Below are positions 1 through 8,884 of a stretch of DNA of 64,000 bases, piece by piece (within the stretch, counting starts at the first letter, position 1; each line of letters opens with the position of its first letter). The position numbers and the translations under genes are program-made. Origin of the DNA: Caryophanales bacterium UBA6259 (GTDB lineage: Bacteria > Bacillota > Bacilli > Tepidibacillales > Tepidibacillaceae); NCBI GenBank assembly GCA_002441135.1, contig DJVJ01000058.1:1-64000 (forward strand), written 5' to 3'. The notes below the pieces were generated by a model. It did not search any database. It was not told where the DNA came from and was given only the letters and a program-made list of their open reading frames with translations.

Positions 1-793
1 AGTAATCCTTACTGCTGAATCCGTTGTATTTATATGCTGCACACCTGCACCACTTGCACGATAGGTGTCAATTTTAATATCTTCGGTTTTAATATCTATT
101 TCCACATCATCATCAATTTCAGGAATCGCATCCACAGAAACAAAGGAGGTGTGTCTTCTACCAGATGCATCAAAAGGAGAGATTCTGACTAGACGATGAA
201 CCCCTTTTTCTGCTTTAAGGGACCCATATGCATTATGCCCTTTAATTAATAAGGTCACACTTTTAACCCCAGCTTCATCTCCAGATAGGTAATCTAATGT
301 TTCCACTTTATAATCATGATCTTCTGCCCAACGAGTATACATACGAAGCAGCATCTCTGCCCAGTCCTGAGACTCGGTTCCACCAGCACCCGGATGTATT
401 TCTAAAATGGCACTGCTTTTATCATATGGCTCACTTAATAGCAATTGTAGCTCAAAATCATGAAACTTCTTTTTCAATCCTCTAATCCCTTTATCTACTT
501 CTGGAAAAATCGATTCATCATTTTCCTCTATCGCTAACTCCAATAATACTTGGAGATCCTCATAGCTATCATTTAACTCTTCTACCTTGGCAATCAATCC
601 TTTTAGGTGATTGGCTTCACTGATTACTTTTTGTGCTTGCTCTTGGTCATCCCAAAAGCCTGATTCGGTCATCAAAGCTTCAAGTTCATTGACTTTGCTC
701 TGCTTTCCTTCTAAGTCAAAGGGACCCCCTAATTTCACTTAAGCGTTTACCCATTTTCTCAATTTCTGTCCTTAAATCACTAGCAACTAACAT
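1..793 (-). CDS. prfB: Peptide chain release factor 2 (partial, programmed +1 frameshift)
   Basis: RF2 terminates translation at UGA and UAA. The gene starts at ATG 793 with a GAGGTGG-type ribosome site and runs off the left edge after about 264 residues. Codon 26 is an in-frame TGA (716-718) inside CTTTGAC, preceded by AGGGGG, the classic autoregulatory RF2 frameshift. After the +1 shift it continues LDLEGKQSKVNELEAL and matches RF2 throughout. The codon-recognition tripeptide SPF is present (LVRISPFD). The catalytic loop reads GAGVQH, so the universal GGQ at residues 250-252 appears as GVQ (codon GTG where GGN is expected). Downstream residues NTTDSAVRIT are normal. As in B. subtilis it lies beyond secA, but here three genes intervene. 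Identity is certain; whether the Val is real or a sequence error is open. Confidence 0.96.
715..731 (-). promoter_or_regulatory. RF2 programmed +1 frameshift site
   Basis: On the minus strand the order is AGG GGG TCC CTT TGA C. The slippery CTT is followed by the UGA stop and C, and a Shine-Dalgarno-like AGGGGG lies just upstream. This is the known feedback device: low RF2 lets the ribosome pause at UGA and shift +1. Confidence 0.95.
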
Positions 794-1027
794 CTCTCCA
801 CCTCGGCTTTACCAATTTACACCTCATAATCATACCATAGTTTACCCATTCATCCAATATTATAGTTCAGTGGTATTCCGTCTGTATTTCCGCCTGTATT
901 TCCGTATGTAATTTAATCACTTTGCCTAGCAAAAATACTCAAAATTTGTACATATTAATTTTAAAGACTACAATAAAAGAAAGTGAAAATGAAACGATAT
1001 TTATTTGATTTTAAAGGAGGTATCCCC

Positions 1028-2569
1028 TTGTCTAATATTGATTTATCTAAATTCGAGAAAAATATTATTGTGCGAAATATGGAAGAAAAAGATATTGATG
1101 AGATTATTCAGTTATCCAAAATCTGCTTCGCAAATATGGAGCCATGGACTCGAAAAGAATTAGAAAGCCATCTGGAACTGTTCCCAGAAGGACAGTTTTG
1201 TGTAGAATTTGAGGGGAAGATTATTGGTTCTAGCTCAAGCCTAATCATCGATTTTGATGAATATAACGATAAACATACCTATGATGAAATCACAGATGGT
1301 GGCATGATTACCAACCATGATCCTAATGGTTCTAACTTATATGGCATCTCTGTGATGGTCCATCCTGATTATCGCCGAATGAAAATTGGCCGACGACTAT
1401 ATGACGCAAGGAAAAGACTGGTGAAGGAGCTTAACCTAGAAAGTATTATTATTGGTGGCCGTATCCCTAACTATTATCAGCACGAAAAGGACATGTCTCC
1501 GCGGGAATATGTAGAGCAAGTAACACAGCATAATATCTATGATCCAGTACTGACCTTTCAGCTCTTGAATGGCTTTCAATTAAAACGAATCAATACCAAT
1601 TATTTATCCGATGACAAAGCCTCTCGAAATTTCGCAACGCTGATGGAATGGTTTAATGTCGACTATTTACCAAATACCAAAAGAAGGCAATTTTTAAGAG
1701 CTTATCCTGTGCGGATTTCGGTCATTCAATATATGCTAAAGAAGATCAATTCCTTTGAGGAATTTACAACCCAATGCGAATACTATGTCAATATTAGCTC
1801 AGACTACAAATCCGACTTTGTGGTATTCCCAGAAATTTTTACTACCCAGCTGTTATCCTTTGTGGATGAAAAAATCCCAAGCCAGCAGGTAAAAAAGCTA
1901 ACCGAATTTACAGAGGATTTTATTACCTTGTTCACAGACATGGCGATCAAATATAACGTCAATATCATTGCAGGATCTCATTTTGTCCAAGAGGATAATT
2001 CCATCTATAATGTCTCATACTTGTTTCATCGGGATGGGCATATCGACAAGCAGTATAAGCTACATATTACACCGAATGAAAAGAAATGGTGGGGAGTACA
2101 AGCTGGTGATGAGGTAAAGGTTTTCAAAACAGATCGTGGCAAAGTGGCAATCCTTATCTGTTATGATATGGAGTTCCCCGAATTAGCTAGGGTTGTGACA
2201 GATATGGGCGCTAAAATTATTTTTACACCATTTTGCACAGACGACCGTCCGGGCTATCTCCGTGTTCGGTACAGTGCACAAGCTAGAGCAGTGGAGAATC
2301 AAGTCTATACGGTTATTGCCGGTACAGTAGGAAACTTAACCCATGTGGAAAATATGGATGTTCAATATGCACAATCGGCCATTTTCACACCATCCGATGT
2401 TCCCTTCCCAAGGGATGCAATCGTAAGTGAGTGCAGTGCTAATATTGAAACAATGATTGTAGGCGAAGTGGATTTAGAAATGCTAAGAAGAAGCAGATAT
2501 ACGGGAACAGTTGCTCAACTCAGGGACCGTAGAAAGGATTTATATAAGATTGAGTGGAAAAAGAAGTAA
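1028..2569 (+). CDS. yhcX: GNAT acetyltransferase / carbon-nitrogen hydrolase fusion (YhcX type)
   Basis: I start it at TTG 1028 because AAAGGAGG ends 8 bases before it. The upstream in-frame ATG at 983 has no such site. The resulting 513 residues equal the length I recall for B. subtilis YhcX. Residues about 10-200 are a GNAT N-acetyltransferase domain (acetyl-CoA loop around MVHPDYRRMKIGRRLY). Residues about 225-500 are a nitrilase-superfamily amidohydrolase with the Glu (VVFPEIF), Lys (YKLHITPNEKKWWG) and Cys (ILICYDMEFPE) triad. The substrate is not known to me. It stands alone between two minus-strand units and ends at a strong hairpin. Confidence 0.93.
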   Translation: MSNIDLSKFEKNIIVRNMEEKDIDEIIQLSKICFANMEPWTRKELESHLELFPEGQFCVEFEGKIIGSSSSLIIDFDEYNDKHTYDEITDGGMITNHDPNGSNLYGISVMVHPDYRRMKIGRRLYDARKRLVKELNLESIIIGGRIPNYYQHEKDMSPREYVEQVTQHNIYDPVLTFQLLNGFQLKRINTNYLSDDKASRNFATLMEWFNVDYLPNTKRRQFLRAYPVRISVIQYMLKKINSFEEFTTQCEYYVNISSDYKSDFVVFPEIFTTQLLSFVDEKIPSQQVKKLTEFTEDFITLFTDMAIKYNVNIIAGSHFVQEDNSIYNVSYLFHRDGHIDKQYKLHITPNEKKWWGVQAGDEVKVFKTDRGKVAILICYDMEFPELARVVTDMGAKIIFTPFCTDDRPGYLRVRYSAQARAVENQVYTVIAGTVGNLTHVENMDVQYAQSAIFTPSDVPFPRDAIVSECSANIETMIVGEVDLEMLRRSRYTGTVAQLRDRRKDLYKIEWKKK

Positions 2570-2581
2570 AATAATTAGAAA

Positions 2582-2652
2582 AAACAAACAGACTACTAGG
2601 GCACTCCATTAAGGGGATTAACAATCCCTAACCCTAGTGTCTGTTTGTTTGT
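2582..2652. terminator. Long bidirectional terminator hairpin
   Basis: AAACAAACAGAC and CTAGGG on the left pair with CCCTAG and GTCTGTTTGTTT on the right. A smaller GGGGATT/AATCCCT hairpin sits inside. It separates the convergent yhcX-like gene and the chemoreceptor operon and can serve both. Confidence 0.85.
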
Positions 2653-2673
2653 TTCTTTCACAATACCATACCT

Positions 2674-2716
2674 TCCATTGCCTTGCGTCCTACCCTTTCG
2701 AATAGTTTGCCTTTTA
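2674..2716 (-). promoter_or_regulatory. Half of a c-di-GMP-I (GEMM) riboswitch, downstream of the chemoreceptor gene
   Basis: The minus strand carries GGCAAAC, a CUAUUC-GAAA-GGGUAG hairpin with a GNRA loop, then GGACGCAAGGC: the conserved 5-prime half of GEMM-I. The expected second half (GCCAGG..GCC helix) is not found; the region runs into the terminator instead. It lies about 20 bases after the stop of the MCP gene, with no minus-strand gene behind it. It is probably a remnant or a 3-prime UTR element. The two intact copies at 37562 and 48294 make the recognition firm. Confidence 0.7.
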
Positions 2717-2733
2717 CATCTTCTGATATTTTA

Positions 2734-4758
2734 TTAAACCCTAAACTTCCTAACCATTGCATTTAAGCTCTGCGCAAGTGAGGATTGTTGCTCTGCAATA
2801 TTAGCTACCTCACTAATCGCTGTTGCGACCTCTGTAGAATTGCTTGAAATCTCTTGAGAGCTTGCTGCTGATTGCTCTGCAGAAGCTGCTACTGTTTCAA
2901 TCGCTTGATTGATTTGTTCAATAGCAACTGCAATTTGCTCGGTACTAGTCGTAAACTCTCTAAATAGCTCTCCAATCATATCTGCATCCTTTTGGTATTG
3001 GACTCCTGTATCGACTAGTAATTGATAATCCTTCTGTACATTTTGATCAATAAATTGCAAAATATCAGTTGCATTATCCGAGAGATTTTCAAAGGCATGA
3101 AGAACTTGTCCAACAACATTTTGGATATCATTTACTGTCTGGGCAGACTGTTCTGCAAGCTTTCTTACCTCATCAGCAACAACTGCAAAGCCTCTACCAT
3201 GTTCCCCAGCTCTAGCTGCTTCAATAGCCGCATTTAATGCAAGCAAATTCGTTTGATTGGCGATTTCAGAAATGACCTCTGCCATTTTACCAATCTCTGT
3301 AACCACTTTTCCTTGATTAATTGCTTCTCGGATACGAAGCTGTTTTTCCTCATAGATGCTATTTGCAAATTGAGTGGATTTTTGCGCACTTTCTTTTACA
3401 TCATTTGCTCTTATTTCTATTTCCTTCACCACTTGATTGCCATCTGCTGCACGATTCGCCAATTGAACAGTAACTGCTGCAACATCTTGTCCTGATGAGC
3501 TAACCTCTTCAATCGATGCACTGGTTTCTTCCATACTAGCAGCAATCTCTTGAGTAGAGGAGTTAATGGTTTGGGTTTGGGCAGTTACCTCTTGAACTGA
3601 CCCTGTTAAAGTTTGACTAGTCTCATCCACTGCCTGTGCATTATCTGTTACTTCCTTGATTAAGTGACTAATCTGAGCCATCATGGTGTTAAAGCTGTTG
3701 CTTAATTCTCCTAGCTCATCATGAGATTGAATATTGGTTCTTCCTGTTAAGTCCCCATCCGCCGCCTGTACAAAAGCAATCTTCAACTGATTTATTCCAT
3801 TTCCAATCCATCTAGCAATAAAATAGGAGAAGATAATGCTAACAAGAAAGCCAATGATGATACCAATTAAAACGAAATTGCTTATTTCTTTTGTATCTTG
3901 AATCAGCTCTTCCTCATCCATTGTTGCTAATAGCTTCCAATTCATTTCATCATTGGTCACAAAGCTTAAAAATTTATTCGCTCCATCGTATTGGTAAGAG
4001 GAAAATCCCTTTTTATCCTTTTTCACAGTTTCCCAAAAAGCAAGATTAGTGATATCACTGCCAATCATTTCTCTATTAGGATGAGCTATAACAACCCCGT
4101 TTTGATCGGTAATCACTAAATAACCTGTTTTACCAATTTTAATATTGGAAATTTTAGAATTGAAACTCTTTAAGCTAATATCTGCTGCTACTACCCCTAC
4201 AACATCCCCATTGTTTATAACTGCTTTTGCAATGGTTATGACCATATCCTTTGTTTCTGTATCTACATAAGGATCAGTCCAAACCGATTTGTGTTTATCC
4301 TTTATGGCATCTATATACCATGGTCTTATTGTAGGATCAAAGCTCTCATCAAGATCAACATTAGGATATATCATAAACTTTTTATCCACTGTTCCATAAT
4401 ACATATGAAGCATTTGTTGATTATTTTCTATACCGTTTTTCAGCAATTCCATCACATTTGGCTCATTGTTTGGATCAGCTATATTTTCAAACATGGAATT
4501 ATCTGCGACCATTGCAACCTTATCCTCAATACCATGAAAGAATTCCTCTAAGGTATTATTCACCTCTGCGACATTTTGGCTAGTAGTTTCTTGTAATTTG
4601 TCATGCAAGATAGTATACGATTGGTCATAGGTAAAATAACCTAATAAAGATAATGGTAATAAAATGGCGATGAACAAAATAATGAGTAATTTGTTCCGCA
4701 TTTTGCTTGTGATAAAATGAAATAATCCTTTTCTGTTTCTCGTTGCCTTTTTTTTCAC
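2734..4758 (-). CDS. Methyl-accepting chemotaxis protein (dCache sensor)
   Basis: This 674-residue chemoreceptor starts at GTG 4758 with CAGGAGGG 7 bases upstream. Order: short cytoplasmic tail, membrane helix (about 22-45), extracellular dCache ligand domain (about 45-285), second helix (about 293-318), HAMP, and a long coiled-coil signalling domain. The CheA/CheW contact tip reads NLLALNAAIEAARAGEHGRGFAVVADEVRKLA in overlapping segments and looks intact. The ligand cannot be told from sequence. It follows the EAL gene after 27 bases, so both are likely cotranscribed, which links c-di-GMP breakdown with chemotaxis. Confidence 0.95.
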   Translation of the reverse strand: MKKKATRNRKGLFHFITSKMRNKLLIILFIAILLPLSLLGYFTYDQSYTILHDKLQETTSQNVAEVNNTLEEFFHGIEDKVAMVADNSMFENIADPNNEPNVMELLKNGIENNQQMLHMYYGTVDKKFMIYPNVDLDESFDPTIRPWYIDAIKDKHKSVWTDPYVDTETKDMVITIAKAVINNGDVVGVVAADISLKSFNSKISNIKIGKTGYLVITDQNGVVIAHPNREMIGSDITNLAFWETVKKDKKGFSSYQYDGANKFLSFVTNDEMNWKLLATMDEEELIQDTKEISNFVLIGIIIGFLVSIIFSYFIARWIGNGINQLKIAFVQAADGDLTGRTNIQSHDELGELSNSFNTMMAQISHLIKEVTDNAQAVDETSQTLTGSVQEVTAQTQTINSSTQEIAASMEETSASIEEVSSSGQDVAAVTVQLANRAADGNQVVKEIEIRANDVKESAQKSTQFANSIYEEKQLRIREAINQGKVVTEIGKMAEVISEIANQTNLLALNAAIEAARAGEHGRGFAVVADEVRKLAEQSAQTVNDIQNVVGQVLHAFENLSDNATDILQFIDQNVQKDYQLLVDTGVQYQKDADMIGELFREFTTSTEQIAVAIEQINQAIETVAASAEQSAASSQEISSNSTEVATAISEVANIAEQQSSLAQSLNAMVRKFRV

Positions 4759-4785
4759 GTGTTTCCCTCCTGAAAATCTGTTCTG

Positions 4786-5901
4786 TTAAACTGCTATGTT
4801 GTCAATAAAATCAATTAAATCATTGATTGGCAAAGGTTTAGAGTAATAATATCCCTGCACAACTTCACATTGATTTTCTCTCAAAAAATCAATTTGTTCC
4901 GATGTCTCAACACCCTCTGCAATAACATTTAGTCCTAAATTTTTTCCCATCGTGATCATCATTTCTACTAAAATCGAATTCGTAGAATTTATTTTTACAT
5001 CCCTAATAAACTCTCGATCGATTTTTAGAGTATTAAATGGCAATCGCTTTAAATAATTAAAGGCTGAATAACCTGTCCCAAAATCGTCTAGAGATAACTG
5101 AATTCCTAGTTGGCGTAGCTGATTAATATTTCGAAGTACATTTTTTGATGGATTAAGAAAGATACTTTCTGTTATCTCAAACTCGATATTTTTCGTATCG
5201 AATGCATATTCTTTTACTAAATTTGCGACAAATTGACTAAAATCCTTGTGTTCTAGCTGTTTTACAGAAACGTTAATCATTAATTTTAAGTTTTTAGAAC
5301 CTTTAGTTTGTAAGACTTGATAGGCTTCAAAGGATTGCTTTAAAACCCTTTCTCCGATTGGAATAATTAAACCTGTTTTTTCTGCAATTGGAATAAAGAT
5401 ATTTGGAGATATGCTTCCCTTTGTGGGATGATTCCAGCGAATTAGTGTTTCCAACCCAATAATTTTTCCATCTGTAATATGCATCAATGGTTGATAATGA
5501 AGCTCAAATTGCTCTTCTGCCATTGCTTTTTGCAAATGAAAATAGGTTATCTTTTCGTTGTTGCGATTTGTAGAATTAGAGTCTGCGTTTTCTTGTTCTG
5601 AACAATGTGAGGAATCTTGAAACGTACTAATATAATATTTTTGTCCACTGCTACCTTCAATACTTGTAACGACTAAACAATATTGTTGTTGTACTCCGTT
5701 TTTTTTGCATAGCCAAATATGCCCATGCCAATATCCGTATTTCAATACTTCATAAACCAGATTACGATAAAAGGACGTATAATGTTTTTTAACCTTGAAA
5801 AACTTCGGACTCCTTCCTAAAATCTCATACGGGGAATACCCAGTAATTTGAGTAAAAGCCTCATTGATACTAATAATCTTGCCTTGCTCATCTATCATCA
5901 T
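4786..5901 (-). CDS. PAS-EAL c-di-GMP phosphodiesterase (PAS N-terminus cut short)
   Basis: Residues about 1-100 are a PAS sensor domain and about 115-365 an EAL domain that hydrolyses c-di-GMP. The signature is ETLIRW rather than EALLRW, but the metal and catalytic residues appear kept: Glu of ETL, NVSVKQL, FEITES, DDFGTGYS, LKID and IAEGVET, then QGYYYSKP. It is therefore probably active. The open frame begins at MMIDEQGK, inside the first strand of the PAS fold, with only a weak ribosome site. A strong AGGAGG with a TTG lies about 38 bases upstream in the same frame, cut off by a TAA at 5911-5913. It is first gene of a unit with the chemoreceptor. Confidence 0.92.
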   Translation of the reverse strand: MMIDEQGKIISINEAFTQITGYSPYEILGRSPKFFKVKKHYTSFYRNLVYEVLKYGYWHGHIWLCKKNGVQQQYCLVVTSIEGSSGQKYYISTFQDSSHCSEQENADSNSTNRNNEKITYFHLQKAMAEEQFELHYQPLMHITDGKIIGLETLIRWNHPTKGSISPNIFIPIAEKTGLIIPIGERVLKQSFEAYQVLQTKGSKNLKLMINVSVKQLEHKDFSQFVANLVKEYAFDTKNIEFEITESIFLNPSKNVLRNINQLRQLGIQLSLDDFGTGYSAFNYLKRLPFNTLKIDREFIRDVKINSTNSILVEMMITMGKNLGLNVIAEGVETSEQIDFLRENQCEVVQGYYYSKPLPINDLIDFIDNIAV

Positions 5902-6128
5902 GATAGCTTCTTACCTAGTCGTGCTTGAGTCCAATCTACTTCCTCCTAATTAAAGTATTTTTAATGAGTATGGAGGTGATCTTTATAAGAAAGTTTACCT
6001 ATATAGGAAATTTTCATTATAAACGCTTCCCTGCTTAATCGAATCGGACTAAATCATTCTTCACAATAGGTTCACAAATTTACCATTTTTGTGATTCCCT
6101 TTCTTTATCTAAGCAATAATATATCCCT

Positions 6129-6175
6129 TTCGTCAAGTTGTCTATATATTCGACAAAATCTTCTAATTTTCGACA
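6129..6175 (-). promoter_or_regulatory. Three TGNCGAA boxes at 20-bp spacing (Spo0A-type)
   Basis: On the + strand TTCGTCA starts at 6129 and TTCGACA at 6149 and 6169. Read on the minus strand these are TGACGAA and twice TGTCGAA, the 0A-box core. The middle one extends to a full TTTGTCGAA. All three have one orientation and a period of exactly two helical turns, about 230-270 bases upstream of the EAL-MCP operon. Binding by Spo0A is inferred from the motif only. Confidence 0.55.
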
Positions 6176-6226
6176 CAATTTCGTAATTTTCAAAAAAATT
6201 ACACCCTAAGATACTTATACTTTTTT

Positions 6227-6260
6227 ATTAGAAAGACTTGGCTTGTCGTCAAGTCTTTTG
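6227..6260 (-). repeat. Partial copy (C) of the ATTAGAAA..ACTTGGCTT hairpin repeat
   Basis: ATTAGAAAGACTTGGCTT followed by TCGTCAAGTCT closely resembles the start of the two longer repeats at 30015 and 33180. The right half is missing. It forms its own short hairpin (AGACTTG/CAAGTCT). It lies downstream of secA, beyond the terminator. Confidence 0.55.
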
Positions 6261-6295
6261 AGAAAATATTATACTTTCCTAGCCGATTAAAAAAA

Positions 6296-6328
6296 ACAGA
6301 TACTAAAGGCTTTTACCTCAGTATCTGT
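6296..6328 (-). terminator. Terminator of secA
   Basis: ACAGATACT pairs with AGTATCTGT and is followed on the minus strand by a run of seven T. It lies about 50 bases after the secA stop. Confidence 0.9.
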
Positions 6329-6376
6329 CATTGTTAGATATCTTTAATTCTTATTAATCTTGATTAATTCTTGATT

Positions 6377-8884
6377 TTACTCATTTGCACCATGGCAGTG
6401 CTTATACTTTTTGCCACTTCCACAAGGGCAAGGTTCATTTCGTCCAACTTTTTCTGACTTTACCGGTTGCTTTTTCACGCTATCGTCTTTTACAGCATTA
6501 GTAGCTTGGCCAACAGCTACTGCTTCTCTTTCCAGATTCTGCTGAACCTGTGCCTTCATAATATAGGTTGCTACCTCTTCTTCAATCGCTGCAATCATCT
6601 CCTGGAACATCTCAAAGCCTTCTTTTTGATATTCACGAAGAGGATCAGATTGACCATAGGCACGCAAATGAATCCCCTGACGTAATTGATCCATTGCATC
6701 AATATGATCCATCCACTTACTATCAACTGCACGAAGAACAACTACTTTTTCAAACTCATTCATCTGCTCACCAAGCTCTTCCTTACGAGCTTGATATTTT
6801 GCATCAATTAATTCTTGGAATAGCTCAATCATCTCTTCTGGTTCTTTGCCCCAAATATCCTTCTCAGTCAGCATTCCTTCGCTTAAGAAGGTTCGGTTTG
6901 CATGCTCAATAATTCCTTTAAGATCCCATTCCTCTTGAATCAAATCCGCTGGACAATGAACCTCCACCAATCGTTGGATATAGTTCATAATCATATTCTT
7001 AATTTCTTCACTCAAGCTTTCACTCTCAAGAACCTCTCGGCGCTGCTTATAAATTACTCTGCGCTGCTGGTTAACCACATCATCATATTGAAGAACTACT
7101 CGTCTTACATCAAAGTTATGTCCTTCCACTCTCTTTTGCGCAGATTCAATCGCGCGAGTAATGAGCTTACTTTCAATTGGTTGGTCCTCTTCCATTCCTA
7201 ATCGGTCCATCATCCCCATAATCTGATCGGAACCAAATTTACGCATAAGGTCATCTTCTAAAGATAAGAAAAATTGACTAGAGCCTGGATCTCCTTGACG
7301 GCCAGAACGTCCACGAAGCTGATTATCAATCCGTCGACTCTCATGACGCTCCGTACCTAGAATATGAAGACCACCAACTTCTGATACTCCTTCTCCGAGC
7401 ACAATATCTGTACCACGACCAGCCATATTGGTAGCAATGGTTACTTGTCCATATTGGCCTGCTGTAGCAACAATTTCTGCTTCCTGTGCATGCTGCTTGG
7501 CATTTAATACATTATGAGGAACTCCTTTTTTCTTTAGCATTTCTGAAAGAAGCTCTGACCGCTCAATAGAAATGGTGCCGACAAGAACAGGCTGTCCTTT
7601 TTGATGTCTAGCGACAATATCATTTATGGATGCATTAAATTTTGCACGTTCTGTCTTATATACAACATCCGGTAAATCTTCGCGAATCATCGGTTTATTG
7701 GTTGGAACTACAACTACCTCTAATCCATAGATCCGTTTAAACTCTTCTTCCTCTGTTTTCGCAGTACCTGTCATACCAGCTAGCTTTTGATACATACGGA
7801 AATAATTTTGTAAGGTAATTGTCGCTAAGGTCATGCTTTCATTTTGGACCTTTAAGCCTTCCTTAGCCTCAATGCTTTGATGAAGGCCATCACTATAACG
7901 GCGCCCCTGCATCAGACGTCCAGTAAATTCATCAACGATAATAACCTGACCTTCATCTACGACATAATCCCGATCTCGCTTCATCAATGCCTTTGCTTTT
8001 AATGCTTGAGTGACATGATGGTTTAAGGTGATATGATTTGCATCGTATAGATTATCGATACCAAAGGATTTTTCCGCCTTAGCAACCCCTTCTTCTGTTA
8101 AAAATACGGAGTGTGCTTTCTCATCCATGGTGTAATCTTCACCTTCAACTAAACGACGGACAAAATGAGCAGCAGCATAATAAAGATCAGTAGACTTTGC
8201 TGCATTCCCAGAAATAATCAATGGAGTTCTGGCTTCATCCACCAGAATACTATCCACCTCATCAATAATTGCAAAGTTTAGTGGACGTTGAACAATATTT
8301 TCTTTATACAGAACCATGTTATCTCTTAAATAGTCAAAGCCAAATTCATTATTTGTACCAAAGGTGATATCTGCTTCATATGCTTCCTTTTTCTCATGTG
8401 AGCCAATATCATGAACATTAAGACCAACAGTTAATCCTAAAAATTCGTATACCTGTCCCATTTCAGTTCGGTCACGGCTTGCAAGGTAATCATTAACAGT
8501 AATAATATGTACTCCCTTACCCTCTAAAGCATTAAGATAGGTAGGTAGAGTAGCTACAAGGGTTTTTCCTTCCCCTGTCTTCATTTCTGCAATTCGACCT
8601 TCATGAAGAATAATGCCCCCCATGAGCTGAACATCATAATGTCTTTTTCCCAGTACCCTTTTTGCAGCTTCGCGAACCACAGCAAAAGCCTCAGGCAAAA
8701 TATCATCTAAGGTTTTTCCTTGTTCTAATTTTTGTTTGAATTCTACTGTTTTCCCCTTCAGCTGATCATCCGATAATTTTTGAATATCTTCTTCTAGCTT
8801 ATTTATCTGTTCTACGATCTTCGATAGTCGTTTAATCTCTCTGTCATTGGAAGAACCAATCATCTTTTTAACGAAATTTAACAC
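6377..8884 (-). CDS. secA: Preprotein translocase ATPase SecA
   Basis: SecA is the motor that pushes secretory proteins through SecYEG. At 835 residues it has normal length. Walker A reads MKTGEGKTLVATLP, the DEAD-type Walker B IIDEVDSILVDEARTP, and motif VI QLRGRSGRQGDPG. The C-terminal zinc-binding SEC-C tail is CPCGSGKKYKHCHG. Start is GTG 8884, chosen because GAGGAG lies 7 bases before it. In B. subtilis secA sits between hpf and prfB; that order is kept here, but a nitronate monooxygenase and the EAL/MCP/YhcX genes have been inserted on its two sides. Confidence 0.99.
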   Translation of the reverse strand: MLNFVKKMIGSSNDREIKRLSKIVEQINKLEEDIQKLSDDQLKGKTVEFKQKLEQGKTLDDILPEAFAVVREAAKRVLGKRHYDVQLMGGIILHEGRIAEMKTGEGKTLVATLPTYLNALEGKGVHIITVNDYLASRDRTEMGQVYEFLGLTVGLNVHDIGSHEKKEAYEADITFGTNNEFGFDYLRDNMVLYKENIVQRPLNFAIIDEVDSILVDEARTPLIISGNAAKSTDLYYAAAHFVRRLVEGEDYTMDEKAHSVFLTEEGVAKAEKSFGIDNLYDANHITLNHHVTQALKAKALMKRDRDYVVDEGQVIIVDEFTGRLMQGRRYSDGLHQSIEAKEGLKVQNESMTLATITLQNYFRMYQKLAGMTGTAKTEEEEFKRIYGLEVVVVPTNKPMIREDLPDVVYKTERAKFNASINDIVARHQKGQPVLVGTISIERSELLSEMLKKKGVPHNVLNAKQHAQEAEIVATAGQYGQVTIATNMAGRGTDIVLGEGVSEVGGLHILGTERHESRRIDNQLRGRSGRQGDPGSSQFFLSLEDDLMRKFGSDQIMGMMDRLGMEEDQPIESKLITRAIESAQKRVEGHNFDVRRVVLQYDDVVNQQRRVIYKQRREVLESESLSEEIKNMIMNYIQRLVEVHCPADLIQEEWDLKGIIEHANRTFLSEGMLTEKDIWGKEPEEMIELFQELIDAKYQARKEELGEQMNEFEKVVVLRAVDSKWMDHIDAMDQLRQGIHLRAYGQSDPLREYQKEGFEMFQEMIAAIEEEVATYIMKAQVQQNLEREAVAVGQATNAVKDDSVKKQPVKSEKVGRNEPCPCGSGKKYKHCHGANE

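Larger units (their letters stand above)
5902..6376. other. Intergenic region with regulatory elements between secA and the EAL gene
   Basis: No gene is supported in these 475 bases. They hold, in minus-strand order, the secA terminator (6296-6328), a partial copy of a repeated hairpin (6227-6260), three evenly spaced TGNCGAA boxes (6129-6175) and the unusual leader of the EAL gene with AGGAGG near 5942-5947. I could not place a convincing sigma-A promoter. Confidence 0.7.

Noticed and set aside
983..1027. Longer N-terminus of the YhcX-like protein from ATG 983
   Set aside because: The AAAGGAGG site lies inside this stretch and points to TTG 1028, which also gives the family length.
5962..6036. 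Short + strand frame starting ATGAGTATGGAGGTG
   Set aside because: No ribosome site, 24 codons, no conservation clue, and antisense to the EAL gene leader.
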